A program made the translations under genes and the position numbers. The notes beneath the pieces were generated by a model. It was not told where the DNA came from and searched no databases. It worked only from the letters and a program-made list of their open reading frames with translations. A stretch of DNA of 64,000 bases, taken from positions 1 through 64,000 of the forward strand of contig QQNF01000003.1 of NCBI GenBank assembly GCA_003402705.1, given 5' to 3'. This document shows positions 20,001 through 28,519 of this stretch, in pieces (position 1 is the stretch's first letter; each line of letters starts with the position of its first letter). This stretch comes from Verrucomicrobiota bacterium (lineage in GTDB: Bacteria > Verrucomicrobiota > Verrucomicrobiia > Verrucomicrobiales > V1-33).

Positions 20001-20143
20001 AACTCAGCGCACCCGTCAGCGCGAAGTCCATCGGATACATCAACGGCGCGCACTGGGACGGCATGCCTGACAAACTGCTCTACGGCACCAACGGCATCGC
20101 CGCGCTGGCGTTCTCGGCAGTGAACATCGAATCAGCAAAATAG
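17084..20143 (+). CDS. Exported DUF2341/LamG/sialate O-acetylesterase (SGNH) protein
   Basis: 1019 residues from ATG 17084; the frame opens upstream at 16982, but MLSRSLPLALLVSTLIAESASA is the obvious signal peptide and fixes the start. Order: DUF2341-like module (about 45-130, FPVLLRLNREFFDFSK), concanavalin/LamG domain (about 160-350, NPFTAEAWFRSDSADAYVLY, DIDEVRISNVAR), two beta-sandwich modules (about 360-560), then a SASA-type SGNH domain from about 650 with block I DGQSNAE, block III-like HQGENDQG near 790 and the late CHFDEAGY segment. SASA enzymes remove O-acetyl groups from sialic acids or plant/algal polysaccharide. The next gene starts 11 bp downstream. It probably deacetylates glycan outside the cytoplasm before the GH20 enzyme acts. 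Confidence 0.85.
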   Translation: MLSRSLPLALLVSTLIAESASAQPYREWQHHGSIWLLTTPEGADLPTGSIVRDFPVLLRLNREFFDFSKVAPEGADLRFSTASGRPLAFQIEQWDPANGRGTVWVRVPEIAGNARQEVQIHWGKAGAAPESNGSAVFSADNGFVSVLHMDEALKDELGVITPKDQGTTPGPGMIGLARRFAKGEGISGGDHVNGYPHGDNPFTAEAWFRSDSADAYVLYYGRYATRLNGNTGVGNEVGISIGSPPSLGWASDGPGGARGATIPRMGQWFHVAASYENGMSRIFVNGKLDGESKHNAAMSVVKDVCMDIGGMRNGNYRFTGDIDEVRISNVARSNDWMKLAFENQKDNQTLAGPIVQPGNEFAVAPAQALVEEGSSVTFNAKAGGALKLYWLTEAPLEVGVAAADQFSFTLKAPRVTATTSTVLRLRAVFAEGEKTITIPVTIREHIPEPTVKVSAPPTWNGRDSITVKASVSLREGPPVEGTPPTRITWSVAGGAVLKAVAGDTLTLNRSQYTGKLRITATAGNGGDESHDTAEIIVTEPATDPWVERTPAADEQPEDNQFYARDDRGEGTLHYNGKLDQPANSVFLKLYADDKLLTTVTQKPADDGRYALTTKLKPGLIKYHVEFGTISDGRETVLRTVSNLICGDAYIIDGQSNAEATGPNNGPALDPETPLSSWIRSYGNQHEGSVRGGWTNAVRTRIWGQPDYGSAQIGTWGMVLARNLVEKHRIPVCIINSAYGGTPIYLHQRNPDNHFDTSGEFYQSPYKIYGGLLTRVTAARLTHAIRGIFWHQGENDQGSGAPTGDYNWKSYQQYFVDMAAAWKEDFPNVRHYYIYQIWPSGCSMGGTPAGDMLLESQRTLPDLFSNMRIMSTLGIISKSSGRGLCHFDEAGYAQIADLMQPVVEQDNYGLDRTRILTAPNLRRAYFTTAKNDEVALEFDQPMIWKDEFKAWLELDRTAAPITSGKATDNTITVQLSAPVSAKSIGYINGAHWDGMPDKLLYGTNGIAALAFSAVNIESAK

Positions 20144-20154
20144 ACCTGCCGCTT

Positions 20155-22686
20155 ATGCCGCTCGCTCAATTCCACAGACTCCTGTTCCTCGTCGTCTGCC
20201 TCGCAGCCAGTTCGCTCGGACTCGCTGCCGATGAGTCTCCTGCCCACGCACCGCTGAATCTTCTGCCGTTGCCGAAGTCGATCCGGCAAGCCCCGGGCGA
20301 GATGGTTCTCGATGAGAAAAGCCGGATCATGTTCGGCGATTCGTCGCTCCAAACCCTTGCCGGAATTGTCTCAGACGAGATTTTTCTGCTGAGCGGCATC
20401 CGATTGCAAGTCGCCGCCGGCACGGCCGCCGCTGGTGACATCGGACTGGTGATCGACCCGCAACTCAAAGGGGAAGCCTACCAACTGGAGATCAATGATC
20501 GCGCCGTCGCGAAGGGTGGCAGATACGAATCGGTGGCGATGGCGAGTGTCACCCTCGAGCAGGCCCTGCAACCACAGGACAGAAAACTGCGCCTTCCTCT
20601 CATCAATGTCAGCGATCAGCCGGACTATCGGATGCGCGCCATCCAGATGTGCATCAAGCATCAGATTCACTCTATATCCAAGATCAAGCAGGGCGTGGAT
20701 CTGTGCCGCCAATTCAAACTCAACACACTCGCCCTCCACGCCAGCAATTACCAGATGCTGTGGATGCTTTGCCCGCCGTTCCGCGAGAACCCGCTACCAA
20801 AGGGCAACTCCGACGGCGGAGACACCTATTCACTGGAAGAGATGCGGGACCTCGTCGAGTACGCGCGGCAGCGCGGCGTTGTCATCATGCCCGAGTGGGG
20901 ACCGGCGGATTTCGCCATGCCCGGCGAAATGATGCAGTGGTTCTACAAGGCGCGGCAGTTCGGCGACTATAAGAGTTTCGATCCAGCCAAAGAGACCCTG
21001 CTCGACAACCCGAAGTTCTGGGAGGCCATCGACGACATGAGCCGGCAGCTCGCGGAGGTATTCTCCACCACCGAGTACCTTCACGTCGGTGCGCTGGACG
21101 GCGAGACGGGCCACTGGGACACCGCCCCCGACCACGCGTTCATGAAGGCTAACGACCTACGCGGCTCCGGCGACGTGTGGGCGTGGCTGCTCAAGCGGCT
21201 CTACGAAATCAACAAGAAGCACGGGAAGGAAACCATGGCGTTCGAAGGCATCAGCCGCAGCGCCGCAGCTCAGGTCAACCTGCCCAAAGACGTCGCCTTC
21301 TTCGCCTATCAGACGTGGTATTACCCATCGGATCAGATGCTCGCCGATGGCTACCGCGTCCTGAACGCAGCATGGCGTCCGCTTTATACCGTCGGCGGCT
21401 ACCCCGCCCCCGAGATCTACGCATGGAGTCCGAACATCGTCCGCCACAACATCACTGAAGACATCAATATCACCCTCCCAAAAAGCGACCGCCTCCTCGG
21501 GCCGCTCTTGTCCACATGGGAGGGCACCGAGATCGGGCACATGGAACTGCTGGGCGATCGCGGCGCAGCGATGGCAGAACGTTGCTGGAACGAAGCAGCG
21601 GGCCGGACATGGGATGACTTCAACCGCCGCCTCGCTCCTACCATGGCCGCTCTTTCTGCAATCCAGTTCCCCATGGGCGTCCAAGTGGATGGAGCGATCA
21701 AGGACGTGTCGTTCCTGCCGCTGGATCACCGCTGGGCCGCCGGCACAGTGTGCTTCGCTGACAAACTCAGCATTACGATGACACCGCGCATGCCGGATGT
21801 GAAAATCTATTACACCCTCACCGACCCCTACTTCATCTGGTCACCAAACCGCCCAAGCCCCACCAGCAAGAGTCCGGACAATAAGCTTTACGAAGGGCCC
21901 ATCACCAACCCGGAAGGCATTTTCCGCGCCCAATGCTTCGACGCCACAGGCAAGCCGGTTGGCGGAGAATACGTCAAGATCTTCCAGCGCACTCCGATTC
22001 GAATCGAAGTCGAAGGCGCGGACGAGAAATACGACGAACTGGGCCGGAGTCGGGGCAGGTCCTTCCACGGCAAGGCTGTCGTGAAATTCTCCACCAGCGG
22101 CGACGCGAAGCTGCGCTATCGGACCACCCCGCCCGACGGCAAGCCTGACATGGAATACACAGGGCCGATCACGATCCACCAGACGACCCGGTTCTGGGTC
22201 GGCATCGTCGGTGCCGAAGGTTATCAGCTCCAGACAACCGTTGGCGACGACGGCTACAAGCAGAACCTCCTCACGAACGACCGAGTGAAAATCACCACCG
22301 ACGCGAAGAATCACGTCGGCGACCCGAATCTGGTCTGCGATGGCAAGGCCAATGATCCCGACAAGCACTGGAATGGGATCGGCGAAGCCACGCTCACGAT
22401 CGAGACGGCAGTCCCTCGCAAGATGAATGAGATCCATGTCTATTGCTGGTGGGGCGATGGTCGCGCGTATCGCTACACGGTCGAAGGTTCCGAGGATGGC
22501 AAAACGTGGAAGCAGCTCGTCGACTGGAGCAAGAACGCCGAACCCTCCAGCCCGGAGGGCTACAGGCACCGCTTCGACGCGCAGAACGTCCGCTTCCTCC
22601 GCTTCCATCCGCTAGGCAACACCACTAATAACCACGGCCACCTCACGGAAATCTGCGCCTACGATACCACGAGCCCTCCGCCATGA
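20155..22686 (+). CDS. Exported GH20-like beta-N-acetylhexosaminidase
   Basis: 843 residues, signal peptide 1-25 (LAA-DES). N-terminal GH20b-like domain (LNLLPLPKSIRQAPG), then a GH20 (beta/alpha)8 domain (about 160-500) recognisable from DQPDYRMRAIQMCIKHQ, FKLNTLALHASNYQML and VIMPEWGPADF. A chitobiase/hexosaminidase C-terminal-like beta domain (about 540-690) and a discoidin (F5/8 C) domain (about 715-840, VPRKMNEIHVYCWWGDGRAYRYTVEGSEDGK in pieces) follow. GH20 enzymes normally have an adjacent Asp-Glu pair in H-x-G-x-DE; here the segment is HVGALDGE (about 310-317), with Gly between Asp and Glu. It may be a divergent subfamily with another substrate or a weakened enzyme. Middle gene of a tight plus-strand cluster. 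Confidence 0.8.
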   Translation: MPLAQFHRLLFLVVCLAASSLGLAADESPAHAPLNLLPLPKSIRQAPGEMVLDEKSRIMFGDSSLQTLAGIVSDEIFLLSGIRLQVAAGTAAAGDIGLVIDPQLKGEAYQLEINDRAVAKGGRYESVAMASVTLEQALQPQDRKLRLPLINVSDQPDYRMRAIQMCIKHQIHSISKIKQGVDLCRQFKLNTLALHASNYQMLWMLCPPFRENPLPKGNSDGGDTYSLEEMRDLVEYARQRGVVIMPEWGPADFAMPGEMMQWFYKARQFGDYKSFDPAKETLLDNPKFWEAIDDMSRQLAEVFSTTEYLHVGALDGETGHWDTAPDHAFMKANDLRGSGDVWAWLLKRLYEINKKHGKETMAFEGISRSAAAQVNLPKDVAFFAYQTWYYPSDQMLADGYRVLNAAWRPLYTVGGYPAPEIYAWSPNIVRHNITEDINITLPKSDRLLGPLLSTWEGTEIGHMELLGDRGAAMAERCWNEAAGRTWDDFNRRLAPTMAALSAIQFPMGVQVDGAIKDVSFLPLDHRWAAGTVCFADKLSITMTPRMPDVKIYYTLTDPYFIWSPNRPSPTSKSPDNKLYEGPITNPEGIFRAQCFDATGKPVGGEYVKIFQRTPIRIEVEGADEKYDELGRSRGRSFHGKAVVKFSTSGDAKLRYRTTPPDGKPDMEYTGPITIHQTTRFWVGIVGAEGYQLQTTVGDDGYKQNLLTNDRVKITTDAKNHVGDPNLVCDGKANDPDKHWNGIGEATLTIETAVPRKMNEIHVYCWWGDGRAYRYTVEGSEDGKTWKQLVDWSKNAEPSSPEGYRHRFDAQNVRFLRFHPLGNTTNNHGHLTEICAYDTTSPPP

Positions 22687-22716
22687 GAACCCGGAGCTGA
22701 AAGAAACATTACGCAC

Positions 22717-25700
22717 ATGAAACTAAGAATCCTTTCATTCGCCGCCGTCGCGCTGGGCTTCCCGGCCCTTGTTTCCGGGCAGGCAGTCGACCCGGATACA
22801 AAAGGGGTTCTGCTGCAGTCGATCCCGGACAGGCTTGTCGTGCTGACTTTTGATGATGCTCCCGCGAGTCACGCGACGGTGGTGGCACCGATTCTGAAAT
22901 CGCTCGGGTTTGGCGGATCGATTTATGTGAGCAACTTCGATTCGTTCAAGACGCGCAAGGATTGGTATCTGACATACCGGCAGATGAACGCGATGCATGC
23001 AGATGGTCTGGAGATCGGGAATCACACTTACGGGCATGGCGGGGGGCTGGAGAATTATCTGCGGATGGAGGATGAGGTGATGGCGAATGGCGGGCCGAAC
23101 ATGACGACGGTGTGCTGGCCGATCTACCACGTGATGTGGCCGATTGTCCCGCGTCTGTTGCAGTATCGCTATCTGTTTGGACGCGGAGGGCATGAACGGC
23201 CTTACCGGCCGACGGTGGACCATCCTTTTGATGTGCCCTCGTTCTCGATGACGGATGGCACCTCGAGCGAGAACTTCGTCAAAGCGGTGCAGCAGGCGTG
23301 CAGGGGCCGAGTGGTGGTGCTGACATTTCACGGGGTGCCGGATATGGAACACCCGCCGGTGAGTCTGGAGCCGGCGACATTCCGGGCGATGATGCAGTAT
23401 CTGAAGGATAACCACTACCAGTGCATCGCGATGCGCGATCTGGCTAAGTATATCAATGTGTCGAAGGCGGTGGATCTGCCACTCACGGTGGATGAGTTGA
23501 AAGACGCGCCGCCGTTTGAGCGCCTCAAAGACGAGATTCCGTTCGTCGCACCGCCTACCGCTGACATCCGCGAATTCCGTTTTCCCGATCTGGCTCCCGC
23601 AAGGATTACCAAAGGTGAGATCACCGTGACTGTCCCATTCGCCACGGATGTCGCGGCACTCGCGCCGAAAATCACGGTGTCCAACGAGGCGACAGTTGCT
23701 CCGGCGTCGGGAACCGTGCGTGATTTTTCCAAGCCGCAGACCTACACAGTCACAGCGCGCGATGGGGCCGTGAAACCCTACGTCGTCGCCGTGAAGAAGA
23801 CCCCAGTGAGCCATGCCGCGGATATTCTCACGTTCACGGTTCCCGGTGCTCGGGCCATTGCCGTTTCCCAGCATCGCATCGCCGTCTCCGTGCCGAAGGG
23901 CACGGATGTGAAGGCCCTGACTCCGGCATTCACGCTGTCACCGTTTGCCACCGCGGAGCCTGCTTCGGGTGCGTCGCGGGATTTTACGAAACCGCAGACT
24001 TACAAGATCACCGCAGAAGATGGATCATCGCGAGTGATCACGGTGGCAATAGTAAAGACCGACAAGGCCAGCGCCTTCGAGTGGATGAAGGCAGGTGACG
24101 GGAACTGGAGCGATGCCTCACGCTGGACTGACAGCGCTGCCGCACCACTGAAATCAGGTTCGCCGGACTGCATCCTCACGTTCGACCAGAGCGGCAAATG
24201 CACGGCGACGAATGATCTGGGTGCCGGGTTTCTGCTGAACCAACTGGTGCTCGGCGAGCGCTCCGGCGGACTCACCCTCAGTGGCGACGCAGTCAACTTC
24301 ACAAAGGAACCCACCAACCAGATCCCACCCACGATTCGTGCGACGAAGTGCGGGATCGTGAACATCAATGTGCCCGTCACCCTTCAACACGACCTCACCG
24401 TCGTCGCTTCTCCGGACAAGGATCCCAACTGCTTCATCACCTTCAACGAAGTCATCTCCGGGCCGCACGCGCTGATTCTGCAAAGCTCGGGCGATCCCAA
24501 CGTCGCAGGCATCAATTTCCACGATGTGCATTTCGGCGTGGTGGAAATCACCAACTCAAACACATACAGCGGCGGCACGCTGATCAACGGTGGTAAAATC
24601 AACGTGCGGAAAAGCGATGGTCTCGGCACAGGCCCGGTCACCATTGACAACTTCGGCACGTTATCCACGGAGCAAGAACTCGCGAATCCGGTCGCCATCA
24701 ACGAAGGCACGCTCTTCCACTGCAACCTGAGCGGCCCCATCAAGCTGGACGGAAACGCGGGCCTCATCGGCAACTGCACCATCACCGGCAGCATGAGCGG
24801 ACCCGGCGGCTTCACGATGTTCGGCACGAACGGCACCTACCTCAGCATGATTCCCGGCGGCACGGTCACGCTTTCCGGCGCGAACTCCTACTCCGGGCCG
24901 ACCAACATCTTTCCGGGAACGCTCGTCGTGAAAACCGCATCCTCACTCTACAACGCGGACGCCTCGAAATGGACCGCCGCCAACATCACGATCCAAAAAG
25001 CCGCGACGCTCCGGCTGAATGTCGGCGGCCCCGGCGAATTCACAGGCGAACAAGTCGGCACTTTGCTGGGAAATCTCACGCACACTGTCAACGACAACGG
25101 AATGATGGGCGGTTCCTTCCTCTGTCTCGATACGGCAAACGCGACGGAACCCGTCACCATCGCGGCCAACCTCGGAGACTCCCAAGGCCCCGGCGGCGGC
25201 GCGTTTCTTCTCAAGAAATGCGGTACCGGTACAATGCGGCTTCCCGGAAATAACACCTACACAGGACAGACGATCCTCGAGAGTGGCCGTCTCAGCGTCG
25301 CTTCCCTCAACAGTTTCTCTCCCGCAAACCGCAAGCCAGGCAGCAGCCTCGGCGCGCCGATGGACATCGAAAGCGGCGAGATTGTTATCGGTGAAGAAGG
25401 CAAGGACGGCGACTGCGCGCTCATCTACACCGGCACCGGCGAGAGCACCGACCGTGTCATCAATCTTGCCGGAAGGAACGACACCGTGACGTTCGATCAA
25501 TCCGGCACCGGCCCATTGAAGTTCACCAGCCCCATCCTCATCTCCGGCTACGGCGCAGACAAAACCATCGCACTCAAAGGCGACACCGCCGGCAATGGCG
25601 AACTCGCAGGCAATCTCACGGATCCTCACGACCGCACCGGCAAAGCGAGAACCTCCCTCACCAAATCCGGCAACGGCACATGGATCCTCTCGGGCGCGAA

Positions 25701-25935
25701 CACCTTCACCGGACCAACCAAGCTGACGCAAGGAACCCTCGCAATCACGAACGCCCAAGGCCTGAACGCCGAAACGGAAGTGGATATCACTGAAGGCGCA
25801 ACGCTGCAGCTGGACTTCAAAGGTGAGATGCGCATCGGGAAACTGAGCATCGGAGGGAAGCCGCAACCCCCTGGCACTTATGATGCGAAGAGCGCCCCTC
25901 AGTTCATCAAGGGATCAGGGGTGCTGAAATTCTAG
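22717..25935 (+). CDS. Exported polysaccharide deacetylase (NodB) fused to PATR beta-solenoid
   Basis: 1072 residues. Signal peptide 1-21 (VSGQA), then a carbohydrate esterase 4/NodB domain (about 30-250) with motif 1 LTFDDAP, motif 2 GNHTYGHGG (metal His pair) and late VVVLTFHGVPD. Two about 85-residue beta-sandwich repeats follow (each ending in a DF(S/T)KPQTY(T/K)(V/I)TA strand, DUF5018/cadherin-like), then autotransporter-associated beta-strand repeats (SGANTFTGPTKLTQGTLAITN) to a typical end GTYDAKSAPQFIKGSGVLKF. The enzyme part removes N- or O-acetyl groups from polysaccharide; the PATR part probably forms a surface beta-solenoid. Third gene of the 17084-25935 cluster, 30 bp after GH20. 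Deacetylase motifs are intact. No beta-barrel autotransporter domain follows. Confidence 0.85.
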   Translation: MKLRILSFAAVALGFPALVSGQAVDPDTKGVLLQSIPDRLVVLTFDDAPASHATVVAPILKSLGFGGSIYVSNFDSFKTRKDWYLTYRQMNAMHADGLEIGNHTYGHGGGLENYLRMEDEVMANGGPNMTTVCWPIYHVMWPIVPRLLQYRYLFGRGGHERPYRPTVDHPFDVPSFSMTDGTSSENFVKAVQQACRGRVVVLTFHGVPDMEHPPVSLEPATFRAMMQYLKDNHYQCIAMRDLAKYINVSKAVDLPLTVDELKDAPPFERLKDEIPFVAPPTADIREFRFPDLAPARITKGEITVTVPFATDVAALAPKITVSNEATVAPASGTVRDFSKPQTYTVTARDGAVKPYVVAVKKTPVSHAADILTFTVPGARAIAVSQHRIAVSVPKGTDVKALTPAFTLSPFATAEPASGASRDFTKPQTYKITAEDGSSRVITVAIVKTDKASAFEWMKAGDGNWSDASRWTDSAAAPLKSGSPDCILTFDQSGKCTATNDLGAGFLLNQLVLGERSGGLTLSGDAVNFTKEPTNQIPPTIRATKCGIVNINVPVTLQHDLTVVASPDKDPNCFITFNEVISGPHALILQSSGDPNVAGINFHDVHFGVVEITNSNTYSGGTLINGGKINVRKSDGLGTGPVTIDNFGTLSTEQELANPVAINEGTLFHCNLSGPIKLDGNAGLIGNCTITGSMSGPGGFTMFGTNGTYLSMIPGGTVTLSGANSYSGPTNIFPGTLVVKTASSLYNADASKWTAANITIQKAATLRLNVGGPGEFTGEQVGTLLGNLTHTVNDNGMMGGSFLCLDTANATEPVTIAANLGDSQGPGGGAFLLKKCGTGTMRLPGNNTYTGQTILESGRLSVASLNSFSPANRKPGSSLGAPMDIESGEIVIGEEGKDGDCALIYTGTGESTDRVINLAGRNDTVTFDQSGTGPLKFTSPILISGYGADKTIALKGDTAGNGELAGNLTDPHDRTGKARTSLTKSGNGTWILSGANTFTGPTKLTQGTLAITNAQGLNAETEVDITEGATLQLDFKGEMRIGKLSIGGKPQPPGTYDAKSAPQFIKGSGVLKF

Positions 25936-25995
25936 GGCCTGAATCATCTAGCCGTTCCTGCTCGCACACTGCGGGAAATGGAATCTCCCCGAAAG

Positions 25996-26022
25996 TTGAA
26001 CGATAAACTGTAGTGCTACAAT
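25996..26022 (+). promoter_or_regulatory. Candidate promoter with palindromic operator for the phoD-like gene
   Basis: TTGAAC (25996-26001) and TACAAT (26017-26022) resemble sigma-70 boxes at a short 15-bp spacing. A perfect palindrome TGTAGTGCTACA (26009-26020) overlaps the -10-like box, as a repressor site would. The boxes sit 50 bp before the phosphatase start. Verrucomicrobial promoter rules are poorly known, so this is a hypothesis. Confidence 0.35.
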
Positions 26023-26071
26023 TCCGCCCGTAGCGGAACCGTCACCGCACGATCATTGAACCCAGTGGCCG

Positions 26072-28345
26072 ATGAAGCAGCATGGTTTTTCCATGAAACT
26101 GCTCTCCTCCACCCTGTTGATTACCAGCTGTTCCCTTGCCCTTGCGGCTGATCCCACCTTCGTCCACGGCGTTGCCTCCGGTGCTCCGATGGCCGATTCC
26201 ATCGTGCTCTGGACGCGCGTCACCCCTGCCGATGCCAATCCCGTTTCCGTAAGCTGGGAACTCTCCACCACCAGCACCTTCACCTCTCTCCAGGCGAGCG
26301 GCACCGTCAGCGCTCAGTCCGCACAGGACTACACCGTCAAAGTCATCCCAACCGGCCTCACCGCAGACAGTACCTACTACTTCCGCTTCAGCGTGAACGG
26401 CGGCGCCGTTGTCTCTCCGGTCGGAAAAACCAAGACTCTCCCCACCGGCCCGACCACTGAGGCGAGATTCGCTGTCTTCAGCTGCGCCAACATTACCGCC
26501 GAATACTTTGATGCCTACGCCAAAGCGGCACACGTCGGCGACTACGACGCGCTCATCCACGTCGGCGACTACATTTACGAATACGGCCAGGGCGGCTACG
26601 CGCAAGCCGAGGACAACTTCGCCCGCTTCGGCTTCGAGCCGGCAAGGGAATGCACCACCCTCAGCGACTACCGCCTGCGCCACGCCCAATACAACCGCCA
26701 GCCCAGCCTGCAAGCCGCCCGCGCCTCCGCTCCCCTCATCTGCATCTGGGACGACCATGAGACCGCCAACGATGCCTATGCCGCCGGTGCCGAGAACCAC
26801 AACCCCGCCACCGAAGGCTCATGGGAAGACCGCGTCGCCGTCGCCCTCCAGGCATACTACGAGTGGAACCCCGTGCGCGAGCCACTCAGCGGCAACCGCA
26901 AGGAAGCCTACACCACCTACAACTTCGGTGACCTGCTCTCCCTCCACATGCTGGAAACCCGCCTTGTCGCACGCGACAAACAACTGGAACTCGCCCCCAC
27001 CAACGCAGAAGTCGGAGCACGCATCACGGAAATCCTCAGCAGCCCGGCGCTCACAGTCCAATACGCCACCACCTACTCGCTGACCCCACCCACCGGCCCC
27101 ACCGACGTCGCAGGCATCACCGCCTTCAGCACAGCGCTCGGCCCTATCGTTTTCAATCAGCTGGTCGTCGCCAACGTCACGGCCATGTACTCGGGAAATC
27201 GCAACCTCCTCGGAGCCACCCAGCTCGCATGGCTTCAGGGCAAAATGGCCGCCTCCACCGCCACCTATCAGGTCCTCGGCCAGCAGGTGCTCATGGGCAA
27301 CATGACCATGCCCGCCGAAATCCTCATCGAGCTCGCCACCAACAGCGTCAAATCCGCCACCATCGCGAAATACGCCACACCCATCTTCAAACTCGCCAAC
27401 GGCATCCCGCTGACACCCGCAGAACAAGCCGCCTATAACAACGCCAGCCCACTACCCTACAATTCCGATGCATGGGACGGCTACGGCAGAGAACGTGAAA
27501 CCATCCTCCAGACCGCGCTAGGGCTGAACAAAAAACTGGTCGTCTTCTCCGGCGACACCCACAACGCATGGGCAAACCAACTCAAAACCCTCTCACCCAC
27601 CGGCCCCGGAGTCGCCCCGCAAGGCACCGTCGCAGGCATCGAACTCGCCACCCCCGGCGTTTCCTCCCCCGGCATTGAAAAATACTTCCCCGGCCAGGAA
27701 GGCATCCTCCGCGATCTCTTCCTCGGCTACAGCCCAGGCTTGAAATTCGCCAACCTCTCCAACCGCGGCTACCTCGACGTCACGTTCACTCCCACCAGCG
27801 TCGACGCGAAATTCCACTTCAGGGAGCGCAACGGCAACGAGTGGAAAATCCAGCCGATCACCTCCACCGATGCCAAAGCCCTCACCATCGGGTCACCCAG
27901 CAACACCACCGAGCCGGATGCTGATTCCGATGGCCTCAACGATTGGCGCGAATTCGTCTCCGGCACCTCTTCCACCATCGCCGACAGCGATGCCGACGGT
28001 GTGAACGACAGCAGCGAATTCGCCAACGTCCTCTTCGGCTTCGATCCTCGCACCCCGAACAGCCTTCAGTCCATCCTTACCGCCACCGAACAACGCGGAA
28101 AAGACGCCGTGGTCGCCAATCCCTCGCTGTTCAACCTCTACACCGCCGCCACCATCCAGGACCTCCGCGGCACCGGCAACCTCCTCATCAAGGCCGCCAA
28201 CAACAAAGTCTCCCTCAAACTCCCCGTCGAAAAATCCAGCGACCTCGGCGGCTGGTCCCCTGCCGGAGAGTTGTTCCTTGAACTCGATCAAAGCCAGTTT
28301 CCTGGCAAACAGTTCTTCCGCTTTGACTCCGTTCTCGGCGAGTAA
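26072..28345 (+). CDS. phoD: Exported PhoD-family alkaline phosphatase/phosphodiesterase
   Basis: 757 residues with a PhoD N-terminal domain (FVHGVASGAPMADSIVLWTR) and a PhoD metallophosphatase core: FAVFSCAN near 133-140, HVGDYIYEYG at 163-172, IWDDHE at 225-230 and SGDTHNAW near 495. After the enzyme comes a calcium-binding acidic repeat pair (SDGLNDWREF, DADGVNDSSEF) and a C-terminal module ending QFFRFDSVLGE, shared in style with other exported proteins here. PhoD enzymes hydrolyse phosphodiesters and monoesters outside the cytoplasm, usually under phosphate limitation. The second Met (26093, MKLLSSTLLI) gives the neater signal peptide and is an alternative start. A rho-independent terminator follows, so it is probably transcribed alone. 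Confidence 0.88.
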   Translation: MKQHGFSMKLLSSTLLITSCSLALAADPTFVHGVASGAPMADSIVLWTRVTPADANPVSVSWELSTTSTFTSLQASGTVSAQSAQDYTVKVIPTGLTADSTYYFRFSVNGGAVVSPVGKTKTLPTGPTTEARFAVFSCANITAEYFDAYAKAAHVGDYDALIHVGDYIYEYGQGGYAQAEDNFARFGFEPARECTTLSDYRLRHAQYNRQPSLQAARASAPLICIWDDHETANDAYAAGAENHNPATEGSWEDRVAVALQAYYEWNPVREPLSGNRKEAYTTYNFGDLLSLHMLETRLVARDKQLELAPTNAEVGARITEILSSPALTVQYATTYSLTPPTGPTDVAGITAFSTALGPIVFNQLVVANVTAMYSGNRNLLGATQLAWLQGKMAASTATYQVLGQQVLMGNMTMPAEILIELATNSVKSATIAKYATPIFKLANGIPLTPAEQAAYNNASPLPYNSDAWDGYGRERETILQTALGLNKKLVVFSGDTHNAWANQLKTLSPTGPGVAPQGTVAGIELATPGVSSPGIEKYFPGQEGILRDLFLGYSPGLKFANLSNRGYLDVTFTPTSVDAKFHFRERNGNEWKIQPITSTDAKALTIGSPSNTTEPDADSDGLNDWREFVSGTSSTIADSDADGVNDSSEFANVLFGFDPRTPNSLQSILTATEQRGKDAVVANPSLFNLYTAATIQDLRGTGNLLIKAANNKVSLKLPVEKSSDLGGWSPAGELFLELDQSQFPGKQFFRFDSVLGE

Positions 28346-28365
28346 GCAGATCCTCTGAACAAACT

Positions 28366-28399
28366 GCACAGCCGTCCCCAGGGGCGGCTGTGCTTTTTT
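28366..28399 (+). terminator. Rho-independent terminator after phoD-like gene
   Basis: A perfect 9-bp stem GCACAGCCG/CGGCTGTGC (28366-28374 and 28385-28393), a 10-base loop and a run of six T (28394-28399), 20 bases after the stop codon. This is the clearest terminator in the window. Confidence 0.85.
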
Positions 28400-28519
28400 A
28401 TGGCTCAGCCCAGCGAGCGCAAAGCCGCACGCAAACTCCCCTTCGGCTCTCGCCATAGCCGCTTCGGATACCTTTGAGCCGTTCCGACCTCGAGGTGAAA
28501 GGTGACTTGAAGCGGAAGC

